From assembly GCA_039980135.1 (NCBI GenBank), contig JBDXCV010000009.1:381854-445853 (forward strand): a DNA stretch of 64,000 nt, written 5' to 3'. Position numbers and translations under genes: made by a program. Position 1 is the stretch's first letter; the number at the start of each line of letters is the position of its first letter. Of this stretch, positions 35,514-44,619 are shown one piece after another. The notes beneath the pieces are model-generated. The model did not search any database. It was not told the origin of the DNA and saw only the letters and a program-made list of their open reading frames with translations. This DNA is from Alphaproteobacteria bacterium (GTDB lineage: Bacteria > Pseudomonadota > Alphaproteobacteria > UBA6615).

Positions 35514-36713
35514 TCAGGAAAAGGCCCGCTCGAGCCGATCCATCGCCGCCGACAATATGTCGGCTTCGGCCGCGAAGCACAGCCGCAGCCAGCCTTCGCC
35601 CTCTTCACCGAAGGCCCGCCCCGGCGCCATCCCGACACCTGTCTCCGCAATCAGCTCGCGCGCATATTCCAGGCTGTCGGTCATGCCGTCGACAGAGAAG
35701 AACGCATAGAAGGCGCCCTCCGGGCGTGACAAGGTCACCCGCGGCATGGCGCCGAGCCGCTGGAATACGAGATCCCGGTTCCGGCGATACCGCTCGACCA
35801 TTTCCGTCACGAACGGCTCGCCATCACGCACGGCCACGACACCGGCATGCTGCACGAAGGTCGCCGGCGAGGCGATATTGAACTCGTTCAGCTTGGACAG
35901 GTCCGGCCCGAGGTCGGCGGGATGGGTCAGCCAGCCGAGCCGCCAGCCCGTCATAGACCAGGTCTTCGAGAAACTGTTGATGACGATCACCCGGTCTTCG
36001 GGTTCCGCGATATCCAGGAACGACGGTGCGCGCGGCCGGTCATAGATGAGCCGGATATAGACCTCGTCCGAAATCAGATAAATGCCGCGCTCGCGGGTGA
36101 ACTCCAGCAACTCGCGCTGCTGGTCCTGCTCCATGATCCAGCCGGTCGGATTGCCCGGTGAGTTGACGAATACCGCCCGCGTGCGTTCGTCGCACCGGCT
36201 GCGGATGTCGTCCAGGTCGAGATGCCACTGGCCGTTCTCGTCGGCCCGCAGGGGTGCGGTTCGCGCCTCACCGCCCATGATGAACACGGTGCCCTTGCAG
36301 TTCGGCCAGACCGGCCCGACCACCACGACATTGTCGCCATTATCGACCAGCACCTCCGAGGTCAGCATGATCCCCGCCATCCCCGAGACGGTCGCGGTGA
36401 TCCGCTCGACGCCGATCTCGCGCCCGATCAGTTTGCTCGAATAGGCGGCGAGCGTCTCGCGCAGCGGCGGAATTCCGCGATTCTGGGCGTAGAAAACATG
36501 ATCATCCGCCACGGCCTGGACCAGCGCCTGCTTGATATAATCCGGCGTCGGCAGGTCCGGTTCGCCGAACCAGAGCGGAATCACATCATCGCGTCCGATA
36601 TTCGTCTCGGCGACCTTCCGGATCAGCGAGCCTTCGAGCTCGTCGACCGCAGGCCGCAGCCGGCGGCGGTCGTTGGCGATTTTAACGGTCGCACTATCTG
36701 CACTCTCGTTCAC
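35514..36713 (-). CDS. Fold-type I PLP aminotransferase (class I/II)
   Basis: 399 aa. AspC/ArAT-like: LWFGEPDLPTPDYIKQAL near the start, NSPGNPTGW, a Schiff-base Lys in NSFSKTWSMTGWRLGWL and the terminal Arg in WLRLCFAAE. Transamination of an amino acid with 2-oxoglutarate or similar. Start is GTG 36713, placed 5 bp after GGAGG; an ATG in another frame overlaps it (ATGTGA). Forms an operon with the DenD-like gene; divergent from the thioesterase gene. Confidence 0.88.
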   Translation of the reverse strand: MNESADSATVKIANDRRRLRPAVDELEGSLIRKVAETNIGRDDVIPLWFGEPDLPTPDYIKQALVQAVADDHVFYAQNRGIPPLRETLAAYSSKLIGREIGVERITATVSGMAGIMLTSEVLVDNGDNVVVVGPVWPNCKGTVFIMGGEARTAPLRADENGQWHLDLDDIRSRCDERTRAVFVNSPGNPTGWIMEQDQQRELLEFTRERGIYLISDEVYIRLIYDRPRAPSFLDIAEPEDRVIVINSFSKTWSMTGWRLGWLTHPADLGPDLSKLNEFNIASPATFVQHAGVVAVRDGEPFVTEMVERYRRNRDLVFQRLGAMPRVTLSRPEGAFYAFFSVDGMTDSLEYARELIAETGVGMAPGRAFGEEGEGWLRLCFAAEADILSAAMDRLERAFS

Positions 36714-36843
36714 ATGTTCCTCCCGAACTTCTGCGCCAGTGTACCCGCCCGCGACGCGCACGGGAATTGCCCCGCCTGCCCCGATCGGGCATATCAGCAC
36801 TCACACAGCGACGACCCTTGGAAATTCCATAGAGACTTAGAGC

Positions 36844-37275
36844 ATGACCGAATTTCAAGCACGTGAACTGACCGAGGGATTGAACGGATATCTCGGTTTC
36901 CGGCTGATCGACTGGCGCGAGGGATTCGCCCAAATCGCCGTCGACCTCAAGGACCAGCACAAGAACCGACAAGGCGGGCTGCACGGCGGCGTGACCGCCT
37001 CGCTGATCGATGCGGCGACCGGCTTCTGCGGGGTCTACGAACCCGATCCCGAGAAACGCCGGGGCAACGTCACCGTGTCTCTCAACGTCAACTTCGTGGG
37101 CCGGGCCAAGGGCGACACGCTGATCTGCACCGCGAAGACGATCCGCGCCGGCCGGCGGATCTATTTCGCATCGGGCGAGGTGCGTGACGAGCATGACAAT
37201 CTGGTCGCCAGCGCCGAGGCGGTCTACGCCTATGTGGACCGGGACGCCCAGCGCCGGCCCGCGGACAGATCATGA
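36844..37275 (+). CDS. PaaI-family hotdog thioesterase
   Basis: 143-aa single hotdog domain. Central helix and active-site region QGGLHGGVTASLIDAATGF, then RGNVTVSLNVNFVGRAKGD, both typical of the PaaI/YdiI type, which hydrolyse acyl-CoA thioesters. ATG 36844 lacks a strong ribosome site. Its stop overlaps the ATG of hspQ by 4 bp (ATGA). Confidence 0.88.
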   Translation: MTEFQARELTEGLNGYLGFRLIDWREGFAQIAVDLKDQHKNRQGGLHGGVTASLIDAATGFCGVYEPDPEKRRGNVTVSLNVNFVGRAKGDTLICTAKTIRAGRRIYFASGEVRDEHDNLVASAEAVYAYVDRDAQRRPADRS

Positions 37276-37589
37276 GTGAATCCTCCGCGCGTTTTCATGT
37301 CGGCCAGGTCATCCAGCATCGGCTCTTCGGCTATCGCGGTGCGGTGTTCGATGTCGACCCGACCTTCGAAGGCAGCGATGAATGGTATGACGAGGTCGCC
37401 AGGTCCCGGCCACCCAAGGATGCGCCCTGGTATCATGTGCTCGTTCATGATTCCGCCCACACGACCTATGTCGCCGAGCGCAACCTGATCGCCGACCCCG
37501 ACCCGGCGCAGATCGACCATCCGATGCTCGGCGATTACTTCAACCTGTATGACGGCACCCGCTACCTGACCGGCGCCCGCACCAACTGA
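37272..37589 (+). CDS. hspQ: Heat shock protein HspQ
   Basis: 105 aa, full length of the HspQ/YccV family: FHVGQVIQHRLFGYRGAVFDVDP, then PWYHVLVHDSAHTTYVAERNL. In enterobacteria it binds hemimethylated DNA and acts as a Lon specificity factor. Overlaps the thioesterase stop by 4 bp, implying coupled translation. The riboswitch for the next transcription unit begins 46 bp after its stop. Confidence 0.93.
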   Translation: MSESSARFHVGQVIQHRLFGYRGAVFDVDPTFEGSDEWYDEVARSRPPKDAPWYHVLVHDSAHTTYVAERNLIADPDPAQIDHPMLGDYFNLYDGTRYLTGARTN

Positions 37590-37634
37590 CGCGCTTGACT
37601 CGGCCGGACACGCCGAGCATCGTTCGGTCAGTTC

Positions 37635-37720
37635 GTGACGCTGGGGTGCCCCACCAAAACCGGGGCTGAGAAGAAACCCACTAACCTGATCCGGATTATG
37701 CCGGCGGAGGGAGTTGTCAC
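37635..37720 (+). promoter_or_regulatory. TPP riboswitch (THI element)
   Basis: Canonical consensus in order: closing stem GTGAC/GTCAC (37635-37639, 37716-37720), GGGGTGCCCC, the GGGGCTGAGA core, AACCTGATCCGG and the CCGGCGGAGGGA segment. It lies 63 bp upstream of the start of an ABC binding-protein gene. The intervening leader contains GTCTGTCTCAGAC and a small TTCG-GAGG-CGAA hairpin that can hold the ribosome site, so control is probably translational: TPP shuts the importer operon off. Identification is high-confidence; the mechanism is inference. Confidence 0.95.
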
Positions 37721-37783
37721 GGGCCGTCTGTCTCAGACACTCCGCCCGCCGCCGAACCCGGATCATCGCTTCGGAGGCGAAAC

Positions 37784-38935
37784 ATGTATGCAATATCGCG
37801 CTTTTGGGTTGTCGCGACCGCACTCGCGGCCATCGTGGTCGCCGCGGGCCTGGCGTCGCTGACGGATGCCCGCGCCGAGCCGCTGCGCATCCCCGTCCTG
37901 GTCCCGATCACCGGCTTTCTTTCACTTGAGGGCACCAGCCAGCGTAACGGTGCCGAGCTCGCCCTGCGCGGCTCCGGCGTCGACTTCGATGTCGACGACA
38001 CCGCCACCTCGCCGGAAATCGCGGTCAATGCGTTCGAGCGCGCGTTGACGTCTGGCCGCAACCGCGACGACGTGATCGCCGTCGTGGCGCCGATGCTCGG
38101 CACCCAGATGCTGGCGCTGATCCCGCTGGCGGATGAATTCGAGGTGCCCATGGTGACCGTGTCGGGCACCGCCCGCATCACTGAACTCGGCAGCCCCAAC
38201 GTGTTTCGCTTCTTTCCCGGCGACGTGGTCGTCAAGGCCGCCCATGCCCGCTACGCCATCGAGGAACTGGGCGCAAAACGCCCGGCGGTGATTTTCCAGA
38301 CCACCGCCTATGGTCAGAGCGGCCGCACCGAGCTCGACCGCAACCTCATCGCACTCGGCCACCCGCCGGTGATCGCGGAGGGGCTCGACGTGTCGGTCAA
38401 GGACATGCTGCCGGTGCTCAGCAAGGTGCGGGATTCGGGTGCCGACGCGCTGCTGCTTCATCTGCATTCAGGCCCAACCGCGCTGGTCGTCCGCCAGGCC
38501 CGCGCGATGGGGCTCGACATCCCGATCATCGCCGGCTCGGCCATGCACCAGCCGGAAACAGCCGCGCTGCTCGAGCCTTCGGAGTTGGATGGTGTTTGCG
38601 CGGAATCCGGATCGTCGCCGATATCGGAAACCAACACCGACATGCTTGCGTTCGCCGACGCCTACCGCACCGCCTTCGATCGCGAACCGGACGCCTTCGC
38701 ACTGGGACAGTATGACGGGGTGAACATGATCCTCGCCGCAATCGGTGCAGGGGCAAAATCCGCCGCCGATATTCGCCAGTATCTGGCCACCCGGCGCTAT
38801 CGGGGCCTCGCCATGACCTACGCGTCGGACGGCAAGGGCAACATGGCCCATTCGGCGGTGATCCTCTGCTACGCGGGCAACAGTCGGGTGCCGGCCATCG
38901 TCAAGCGCTACGAGAACCTCACGGGCGTCCTCTAG
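37784..38935 (+). CDS. LIV/HAAT-type ABC substrate-binding protein under TPP-riboswitch control
   Basis: 383 aa. Signal peptide (hydrophobic VVATALAAIVVAAGLASL; cleavage near DARAEP), then a type I periplasmic-binding fold like LivJ/AmiC (LRIPVLVPITGFLSLEGTSQRNGAELAL). The usual LivJ ligands for alpha-amino groups are not obvious. It starts 6 bp after CGGAGG, 63 bp downstream of a TPP riboswitch. The position makes thiamine or a precursor (pyrimidine or thiazole moiety) the likely ligand. First gene of a complete importer operon with 39148-42391. Confidence 0.9.
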   Translation: MYAISRFWVVATALAAIVVAAGLASLTDARAEPLRIPVLVPITGFLSLEGTSQRNGAELALRGSGVDFDVDDTATSPEIAVNAFERALTSGRNRDDVIAVVAPMLGTQMLALIPLADEFEVPMVTVSGTARITELGSPNVFRFFPGDVVVKAAHARYAIEELGAKRPAVIFQTTAYGQSGRTELDRNLIALGHPPVIAEGLDVSVKDMLPVLSKVRDSGADALLLHLHSGPTALVVRQARAMGLDIPIIAGSAMHQPETAALLEPSELDGVCAESGSSPISETNTDMLAFADAYRTAFDREPDAFALGQYDGVNMILAAIGAGAKSAADIRQYLATRRYRGLAMTYASDGKGNMAHSAVILCYAGNSRVPAIVKRYENLTGVL

Positions 38936-38969
38936 CGGCACGACGACGGTTTCATGTTTTCCCCTTCCC

Positions 38970-39119
38970 CATCCTTCGAGACGCCCGCAACGCGGGCTCC
39001 ACAGGATGAGGTGTTGGCGCCGCTCCCGTCTCGGCGTCCGGTGGGTGAAGTGGATTGTAATGTTGTCCTCATCCGGAGGAGGCGCGAGCGCGAAGCGGGC
39101 GCGCTGTCTCGAAGGATTC
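38970..39119. repeat. Two inverted copies of the CATCCTTCGAGACG / CCTCATCC palindromic repeat
   Basis: Copy 1, 38970-39008: CATCCT...AGGATG ends enclosing CCCGC-AAC-GCGGG. Copy 2, about 39066-39119: CTCATCC start and TCTCGAAGGAT end, around GC-rich arms, in the opposite orientation. They lie between the binding-protein and first permease genes of the thiamine-linked operon and could fold the mRNA there. Confidence 0.7.
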
Positions 39120-39147
39120 CCGAACAGACGAAAATCGGGGCGTAACG

Positions 39148-40032
39148 ATGCTCGGCGCCCAGCTTGCCTTGAACGCGGTAGCCCTCGGCGCCGCCTACGC
39201 ACTGGTGGCCATCGGGTTCGTCCTCGTGCTCAACGCGACCACGGCCGTGAACTTCGCCCATGGCGAGAGCGTCGTCGCCGGCGGGTTCGCCGCGGTCGCA
39301 CTGGCCATGCTCCTGCCCGCGGGCGGCGCCATCCCGGGGATTGTCCTGCTGCCCGGCGTGCTGGTGCTGACCGCGCTGCTGGGCCTGGCCATTGCGGCGC
39401 TCGCCTATCTCCCAATCCGCAACCGCCCGCCCGTCTCGGTCTTCGTCACCACCATCGCGTTCGGCATCATCGTGACCAACGGCCTCAACGCGGCCTTCGG
39501 CGCCGCCCCGCGCGCCGCCCCCGCACTCCTGGGCACGGGTGCGATTGAATTCCTCGGCGTCACCGCCAGCCGACAGTCACTCGCGATCATCGCCACGGCG
39601 GTATTGCTGGTCGGTGCGCTCGCATTCGTCCTGCAGCGCACCCAGCTCGGCCGCCAGTTCCGCGCCTGCGCTCAGGACCCGGAGATGGCGCGCGCGCTCG
39701 GCATCCGCCTGACCCTGATCACCCTGCTGGCCTTCGCGCTGGGCACCGCATTTGCGGGCGCGGCAGGGTTGCTGCTCGCCCACCAGTTCTTTGTCACCCC
39801 GTCGGACGGCGCGGGCCTGATCCTCAAGGCCTACATCGCGGTCGTCATCGGTGGCTGGGGCAGCCTGCGCGGCGCGGCCATCGGCGCCATGCTCATTGCC
39901 GTCTTCGAGGTCGGCGTGGCGTCGATCTCCTCCCAGCCGCTGGCCGAGGGTCTGCTCTATCTCGCCGTGCTGCTGGTGCTGCTGGTCCGGCCCGACGGTA
40001 TCTTCGGCGAGCCCCAGCGATTGCGCGTATGA
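39148..40032 (+). CDS. LivH-type ABC permease
   Basis: 294-aa integral membrane protein of the branched-chain-type permease family, about eight TM helices: starts LALNAVALGAAYALVAIGFVL, includes FAHGESVVAGGF and the ATPase-contacting loop ACAQDPEMARALGIRLTLI. Forms the translocation pore with the permease half of the next gene, whose ATG overlaps its stop (ATGA). The 212-bp gap before it holds two palindromic repeats. Confidence 0.92.
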   Translation: MLGAQLALNAVALGAAYALVAIGFVLVLNATTAVNFAHGESVVAGGFAAVALAMLLPAGGAIPGIVLLPGVLVLTALLGLAIAALAYLPIRNRPPVSVFVTTIAFGIIVTNGLNAAFGAAPRAAPALLGTGAIEFLGVTASRQSLAIIATAVLLVGALAFVLQRTQLGRQFRACAQDPEMARALGIRLTLITLLAFALGTAFAGAAGLLLAHQFFVTPSDGAGLILKAYIAVVIGGWGSLRGAAIGAMLIAVFEVGVASISSQPLAEGLLYLAVLLVLLVRPDGIFGEPQRLRV

Positions 40033-41747
40033 GCCCGACGATTTCATCCTTCACCAGACAAAACCGGCTGGTCATCGTCGCGGGCGGCGCACTGGCAGTC
40101 TACGCGCTGTTCTTCGCCACTTCCTACGACCAGCGCATTCTCACCCTGGCGGGCGTCTATGTGATCATGGTGCTCGGCTATCAGTTCATCTTCGGCCATG
40201 CCGGCGCGCTGAGCCTCGCCCAGGGCGCCTTCTTCGGCGTCGGCGCCTATGTGACGGGTATTCTCGCCAGCCAGTTCGGCAGCGGGTTCCTCGTAACCTT
40301 CCCGCTCTCCATATTGGTCGCGAGCGTGCTGGCGCTGATCGTCGCGGTACCGGTACTGCGCCTGGCGTCGCATTACTTCGCGCTGGCCACCCTGGCCCTC
40401 AGCCAGCTCCTGCTCCTGATCGCGGTAAACTGGGAATCGGTCACGGGCGGCGCCAACGGCCTGCCCGGTGTCCCACCCATCACCATCGGCGACTGGCATT
40501 TCACCCGCGGCCTCCCGCTCCTGCTCTTCGTCTGGGGCCTGGCGGTGGCCGCCATGCTAATCACCCGGTGGCAACTCAACCCGCTGCGGGTCACGGTGTT
40601 CACGGTGATGCGCGAATCACCCCTAGCCGTCCCCGCCTTCGGGATCGACCCCGGCCTGCTGCGCCTGCGCGCCTTCCTGCTGAGCGCGGCCTTCGGCGGC
40701 GCGGCAGGGGCGCTGTTCGTCCATACCAACCGGGTGGTGTCCCCAGAGACGCTGGGCTTCGGAATCATGGTGACATGCCTGACCATGACGGTCGTCGGCG
40801 GGCGGTTCGGCATTCTCGGCGCGGTTATCGGCGCGCTCCTGCTGACCCACCTGCCGGAATGGTTCCGCGGCCTCGACGAATATTATCTCGTCGCGGTCGG
40901 CGTCCTTCTGCTGGCGATGGTGGTCTTCGCACCCGACGGGCTGGCGTCCTTCATCAAATCCAGACCTGTGCCGGTGCCCGCCCCCCTGGAATCCACAACT
41001 ACCGTCCCCGCGTCACCGAACGCAGATGGCTTGCCGGTCCTCGAGGTCGCGAACCTGTCCAAACGTTATGGCGGCATCCAGGCGCTCGACGACGTCGGCC
41101 TGACGATCAGCGCGGGAGAAATCGTCGGGCTGATCGGGCCCAACGGCGCGGGCAAGACCACCCTGGCGAATATCATCACCGGCATCGCCCGGGCTGACGC
41201 GGGAAGCATCACCTCCGCGGCATTCTGTCTCACGACCGCAACACCAACTTCCATCGCCCGCCAAGGCGTCGCGCGCACCTTCCAGACGCCCCAACTGCCC
41301 GATGGGTTGACCGTCCGTGAGACCGTGGCAACCGCCGCCGCGAATATCGGCGACCCGAACAACAACAGCGCGCGCGCCACCGCCGCCATCGCCACATGCG
41401 GCCTCACAGATGTCGCGGACGCGCGCTGCGGCACGCTTGCCCATGGTCTGCGGCGGCGGGTCGAGATCGCCCGCGCGTTGGCCGGCGCGCCAACCGTCCT
41501 GGTGCTCGACGAGCCCGCCGCCGGACTTGCTCCCACAGAACAAACCGAAATCGCCGACATCCTGCGCACCCTCGCCGCCGGTGGCATCGCCGTCCTGGTC
41601 ATCGATCACAACATCGAATTTCTGCGGCCACTCGCCACCCGCCTGGCCTGCCTCGACGCCGGGCACCTGATCGCCGACGGGGCCTTCGAAGACGTTCTCG
41701 CCGACACGGCCGTCCGGAATGCCTATTTCGGGCTGGTGCAGCGATGA
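40029..41747 (+). CDS. LivM-LivG fusion: permease plus ATPase
   Basis: 572 aa in one chain. Residues 1-320 are a LivM-like permease (YQFIFGHAGALSLAQGAFFG; ATPase-contact loop MRESPLAVPAFGIDPGLLR). Residues about 340-572 are a LivG-like ATPase: Walker A GPNGAGKTT, Walker B VLVLDEP, H-loop His in VIDHNIEF. The ABC signature is LAHGLRRRVEIA instead of LSGGQ-like, as is common but weaker in LivG. A flexible Pro/Thr/Ser-rich linker (about 318-338) joins the halves. Permease-ATPase fusions are unusual for this family, though they enforce 1:1 assembly. Confidence 0.92.
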   Translation: MSPTISSFTRQNRLVIVAGGALAVYALFFATSYDQRILTLAGVYVIMVLGYQFIFGHAGALSLAQGAFFGVGAYVTGILASQFGSGFLVTFPLSILVASVLALIVAVPVLRLASHYFALATLALSQLLLLIAVNWESVTGGANGLPGVPPITIGDWHFTRGLPLLLFVWGLAVAAMLITRWQLNPLRVTVFTVMRESPLAVPAFGIDPGLLRLRAFLLSAAFGGAAGALFVHTNRVVSPETLGFGIMVTCLTMTVVGGRFGILGAVIGALLLTHLPEWFRGLDEYYLVAVGVLLLAMVVFAPDGLASFIKSRPVPVPAPLESTTTVPASPNADGLPVLEVANLSKRYGGIQALDDVGLTISAGEIVGLIGPNGAGKTTLANIITGIARADAGSITSAAFCLTTATPTSIARQGVARTFQTPQLPDGLTVRETVATAAANIGDPNNNSARATAAIATCGLTDVADARCGTLAHGLRRRVEIARALAGAPTVLVLDEPAAGLAPTEQTEIADILRTLAAGGIAVLVIDHNIEFLRPLATRLACLDAGHLIADGAFEDVLADTAVRNAYFGLVQR

Positions 41748-42391
41748 GCGCCGCCCTGCAGATCGACAGTCTGACGGTGCGCCATGGCGCTGTGGTGGCG
41801 GTCACGGACGCGTCGCTGACTGCCGCAGCCGGCGCGATCACCTGTCTGGTCGGGGTAAACGGCGCGGGCAAATCCAGCCTGCTCCGCGCCATCGTCGGCC
41901 TCGCGGCGGCCGAGGGCGCCATCCGCCTGGGCACCCGGGATATCTCCCGGATGTCGACCGAGTTGCGTATACATGCCGGACTGGCCTACGTGCCCGAGGG
42001 GCGGCGTGTCTTCCCCGGCCTGACCGTCGGCGAGAACCTGCTGGTCTCCGGTCCGTCGAGCGCGCGGACGCGCCGACAACGGCACGACGAGGCGCTCGAC
42101 CTTTTCCCGCTTCTCGCACCCCGAATAAACGACCGCGCCTGGCAGCTCTCGGGCGGCCAGCAGCAGATGCTGGCGATCGGACGCGCCCTGATGGCCCGAC
42201 CCGCGGTCTATCTCATGGATGAGCCCACGCTCGGGCTCGCACCGCAGATCATCGACGTCGTCGCCAACAGCCTGCTGCGGCTAGCGGCGTCGGGTGCGGC
42301 GATCCTGGTCGCCGAGCAGAATGCGGGGTTCGCGGAACGGATCGCCGACGCGACGATCATGATCCGAAACGGCCGGATCTCGGCTTCCTAG
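41744..42391 (+). CDS. LivF-type ABC ATPase
   Basis: 215 aa. Walker A GVNGAGKSS, Q-loop and YVPEGRRVFPGLTV segment of LivF, signature LSGGQQQMLAIGRAL, Walker B VYLMDEPTLGLAP, H-loop replaced by EQN (VAEQNAGFAER), as in LivF proteins generally. ATG 41744 overlaps the stop of the fusion gene (ATGA). It ends in a 4-bp overlap with the convergent SH3 gene. Pairs with the LivG half of the fusion to make the ATPase heterodimer. Confidence 0.92.
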   Translation: MSAALQIDSLTVRHGAVVAVTDASLTAAAGAITCLVGVNGAGKSSLLRAIVGLAAAEGAIRLGTRDISRMSTELRIHAGLAYVPEGRRVFPGLTVGENLLVSGPSSARTRRQRHDEALDLFPLLAPRINDRAWQLSGGQQQMLAIGRALMARPAVYLMDEPTLGLAPQIIDVVANSLLRLAASGAAILVAEQNAGFAERIADATIMIRNGRISAS

Positions 42392-42921
42392 GGACAGCGC
42401 GTCTGGGTCAGCCAGCCGGCACTGGGCCCCGTGTCCGGCCAGACGGTGGCCGTGACCGCGACTTTCGGGTCGAGCAACTCACGCCACGCACAGGCCACAT
42501 CGCGCGCGATCGCGCCGGCCTGTTCCACGGCCACGCCATCGCCGAGAACGATCGAAATCCGGTCGTCGGCCTCGACCGAGACCTCGGACAGATCACCGCG
42601 CTCGGATGCCCATTCGAGGAAGGCGTTCTCCGCCTCTCCGAAAGCGGGCGCCATGAATTCCTTGGGCAGCCGCACGAACGACCGATGCACCCAGCCCGTC
42701 GCACCCGTTTCGTCGAAGTCACGAATATGAATCCAGCGACCGTCTTCATCGAAGGCGCGCGCGCTGTCGCCGCGCTTCAGCTTGCCGACGATCGGATGGC
42801 CCTCGCCCGGGCCCGCGCGCACGTTCAGGTTGCGCGCCGAGATTGTCGCGTCCCAGCTGCGCCGGGATTCATCCGCGATCCCCCCGCTGCCCGCCAGCAG
42901 CAAGAGGATACCCAGCAACAT
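42388..42921 (-). CDS. Secreted bacterial-SH3 domain protein
   Basis: 177 aa with a short signal peptide (LLGILLLLAGSGG) and an N-terminal SH3b domain (about 30-85): ISARNLNVRAGPGEGHPIVGKLKRGD then GWVHRSFV. The C-terminal 90 residues have no recognised domain and end in a Cys-containing tail. SH3b domains usually bind cell-wall peptides or ligands in the periplasm. I chose ATG 42921 (AAGGGG upstream) instead of 42942. Convergent with the LivF gene with overlapping stops. Confidence 0.82.
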   Translation of the reverse strand: MLLGILLLLAGSGGIADESRRSWDATISARNLNVRAGPGEGHPIVGKLKRGDSARAFDEDGRWIHIRDFDETGATGWVHRSFVRLPKEFMAPAFGEAENAFLEWASERGDLSEVSVEADDRISIVLGDGVAVEQAGAIARDVACAWRELLDPKVAVTATVWPDTGPSAGWLTQTRCP

Positions 42922-43069
42922 AGAAACCCCTTTTCGGCACATATCCGGGCCCGTTTCCTGCAGACCGTCAGCATGTTCGGCACACGCGCGCCGAACATCT
43001 TCCGGAATCCGTCATCTCGACTTGCGCATCCGGTGCTGCGATTATGGCACGCCCAACGGTCGGCACATA

Positions 43070-43696
43070 ATGCACGCACAAAAGTTTCAAATCCGCTACT
43101 CGCCGGTCCAGGACCGGGTGCTGATCATCGTCACGGGCGAGGATGCGCAGGAGCGGGTATTCGGGCTCACCCGCCGGATCGTCAAGCGGCTGGTGCCGGG
43201 TCTGAGGGGCATCATGGGAAACGATACCTTCACCCGCCTGACCCCGACGCTGCCGTTCGATCCCCCGTCGCCAGCCCAGGGCCCAACCACCGGAAGTGGT
43301 GCGCAGCCAGGCGAAACGACCGCCGCGGCGACCGCAACGGCAAGCCAGGCGACCGGTGACGGCACAAGCGATTCGACATCTGGCCCGGCGTCAAATCCGG
43401 CGGCGCCCCAGCCCGACACCCATCTCGTAACCCGCCTGCGCATCGTCGAGAAATCGAAGGGCACCCATGTGCTGCAGATCTCGGACACCGCCACGACACT
43501 AAACGTACCGCTGAACGGCGATCAGATCGTCCAGTTCACCCAGGGTATCCTGACGGTGCTGGAACGTTCCGAATGGGCGCTCGAATGGGACGCGGAAATG
43601 GCCGAGCCGCAATCGGGTTCCACCGCCCCCGAGGCCGCCGGCGACACCGGCGCCATCGACATCACCGCCGACAGCCCTTCGCGATACCGTCACTAG
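43070..43696 (+). CDS. Hypothetical protein with low-complexity linker
   Basis: 208 aa, no known domain. Two charged, structured-looking ends flank an Ala/Thr/Ser/Gly/Pro-rich linker (about 70-118). The N-terminal part YSPVQDRVLIIVTGEDAQERVFGLTRRIVKRL and the C-terminal part HVLQISDTATTLNVPLNGDQIVQFTQG look like halves of one beta-rich fold. Start ATG 43070; the longer frame to 42782 overlaps the SH3 gene and looks like shadow. Single gene between the SH3 gene and pyrE. Confidence 0.6.
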   Translation: MHAQKFQIRYSPVQDRVLIIVTGEDAQERVFGLTRRIVKRLVPGLRGIMGNDTFTRLTPTLPFDPPSPAQGPTTGSGAQPGETTAAATATASQATGDGTSDSTSGPASNPAAPQPDTHLVTRLRIVEKSKGTHVLQISDTATTLNVPLNGDQIVQFTQGILTVLERSEWALEWDAEMAEPQSGSTAPEAAGDTGAIDITADSPSRYRH

Positions 43697-43843
43697 TGAT
43701 TGCCATCCCCCGGCATCGCAGGCCGGCTTTGCCGGGTTTCCCACAGGAAATCACGCCTGACACCGGCGCGCGACTCACCCGGACCCGCTAATTTCCTATC
43801 TGTGGGTTCCACGCCCAGACATTGAACCGAACGGGAAAGATCC

Positions 43844-44533
43844 ATGGCACGGCCGGACAACATGGTGCATGACAGCGACGCAGCGGCGGCGGCGGCGCGC
43901 GACACGGCGCATTATCTGCTCAATATCGGCGCGGTGAATTTCCGGCCCGAAGACCCCTACACCTTCACCTCCGGGCGGGTCAGCCCAAGCTACATCGACT
44001 GTCGCCGCGTCATCGCCTTTCCCGAGGCGCGCGAAGCAATGACCGCCCATGCGGTCGCCCTGATCGACCGCGATATCGGCCGGGACAATATCGATGTCAT
44101 CGCCGGCGGCGAGACGGCGGGCATTCCCTACGCCGCCTTCGTCGCCGTGGCGCTGGGCAAGCCCATGGTCTATGTCCGCAAGGAACCCAAGGGGTTTGGC
44201 CGGATGGCACAGATCGAGGGCGCGCTGGATGACGGCGCGCGCGTGCTCCTGGTCGAGGATCTGACGACCGACGGCGGCAGCAAGGTGCGCTTCGTCGAGG
44301 CGCTGCGCGCGGCCGACGCAACGGTCGAGCACACCTATGTGGTCTTCCATTACGGGATTTTCCCCGAAAGCCAGACGACGATGGACGAGCTCGGCGTCGG
44401 CCTTCACGCTTTGGCGACCTGGTGGGACGTGCTCGAGGCCGCGCGCGAACAGAAAAGCTTCTCGACCGAGCAGCTCGACAGCGTCGAGGCCTATCTGCAC
44501 GACCCCGACGGCTGGAAACCCATGCAGGGTTAA
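43844..44533 (+). CDS. pyrE: Orotate phosphoribosyltransferase
   Basis: 229 aa. Converts orotate and PRPP to orotidine 5'-phosphate in pyrimidine synthesis. TFTSGRVSPSYIDCRR substrate region, VIAGGETAGIPYAA, VYVRKEPKGFGR and the PRPP motif VLLVEDLTTDGGSK, all as in the alphaproteobacterial PyrE form. ATG 43844 follows GGGAAAGAT. No pyrF adjacent. Confidence 0.94.
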   Translation: MARPDNMVHDSDAAAAAARDTAHYLLNIGAVNFRPEDPYTFTSGRVSPSYIDCRRVIAFPEAREAMTAHAVALIDRDIGRDNIDVIAGGETAGIPYAAFVAVALGKPMVYVRKEPKGFGRMAQIEGALDDGARVLLVEDLTTDGGSKVRFVEALRAADATVEHTYVVFHYGIFPESQTTMDELGVGLHALATWWDVLEAAREQKSFSTEQLDSVEAYLHDPDGWKPMQG

Positions 44534-44619
44534 CGCCTCCCGAACGGTCATGAAGTCGTGAAAGCCAGGGCGCCTCGCCGCAATTTCCGCGACGGGCCGC
44601 ATGGCCTACAATCGGGCCC

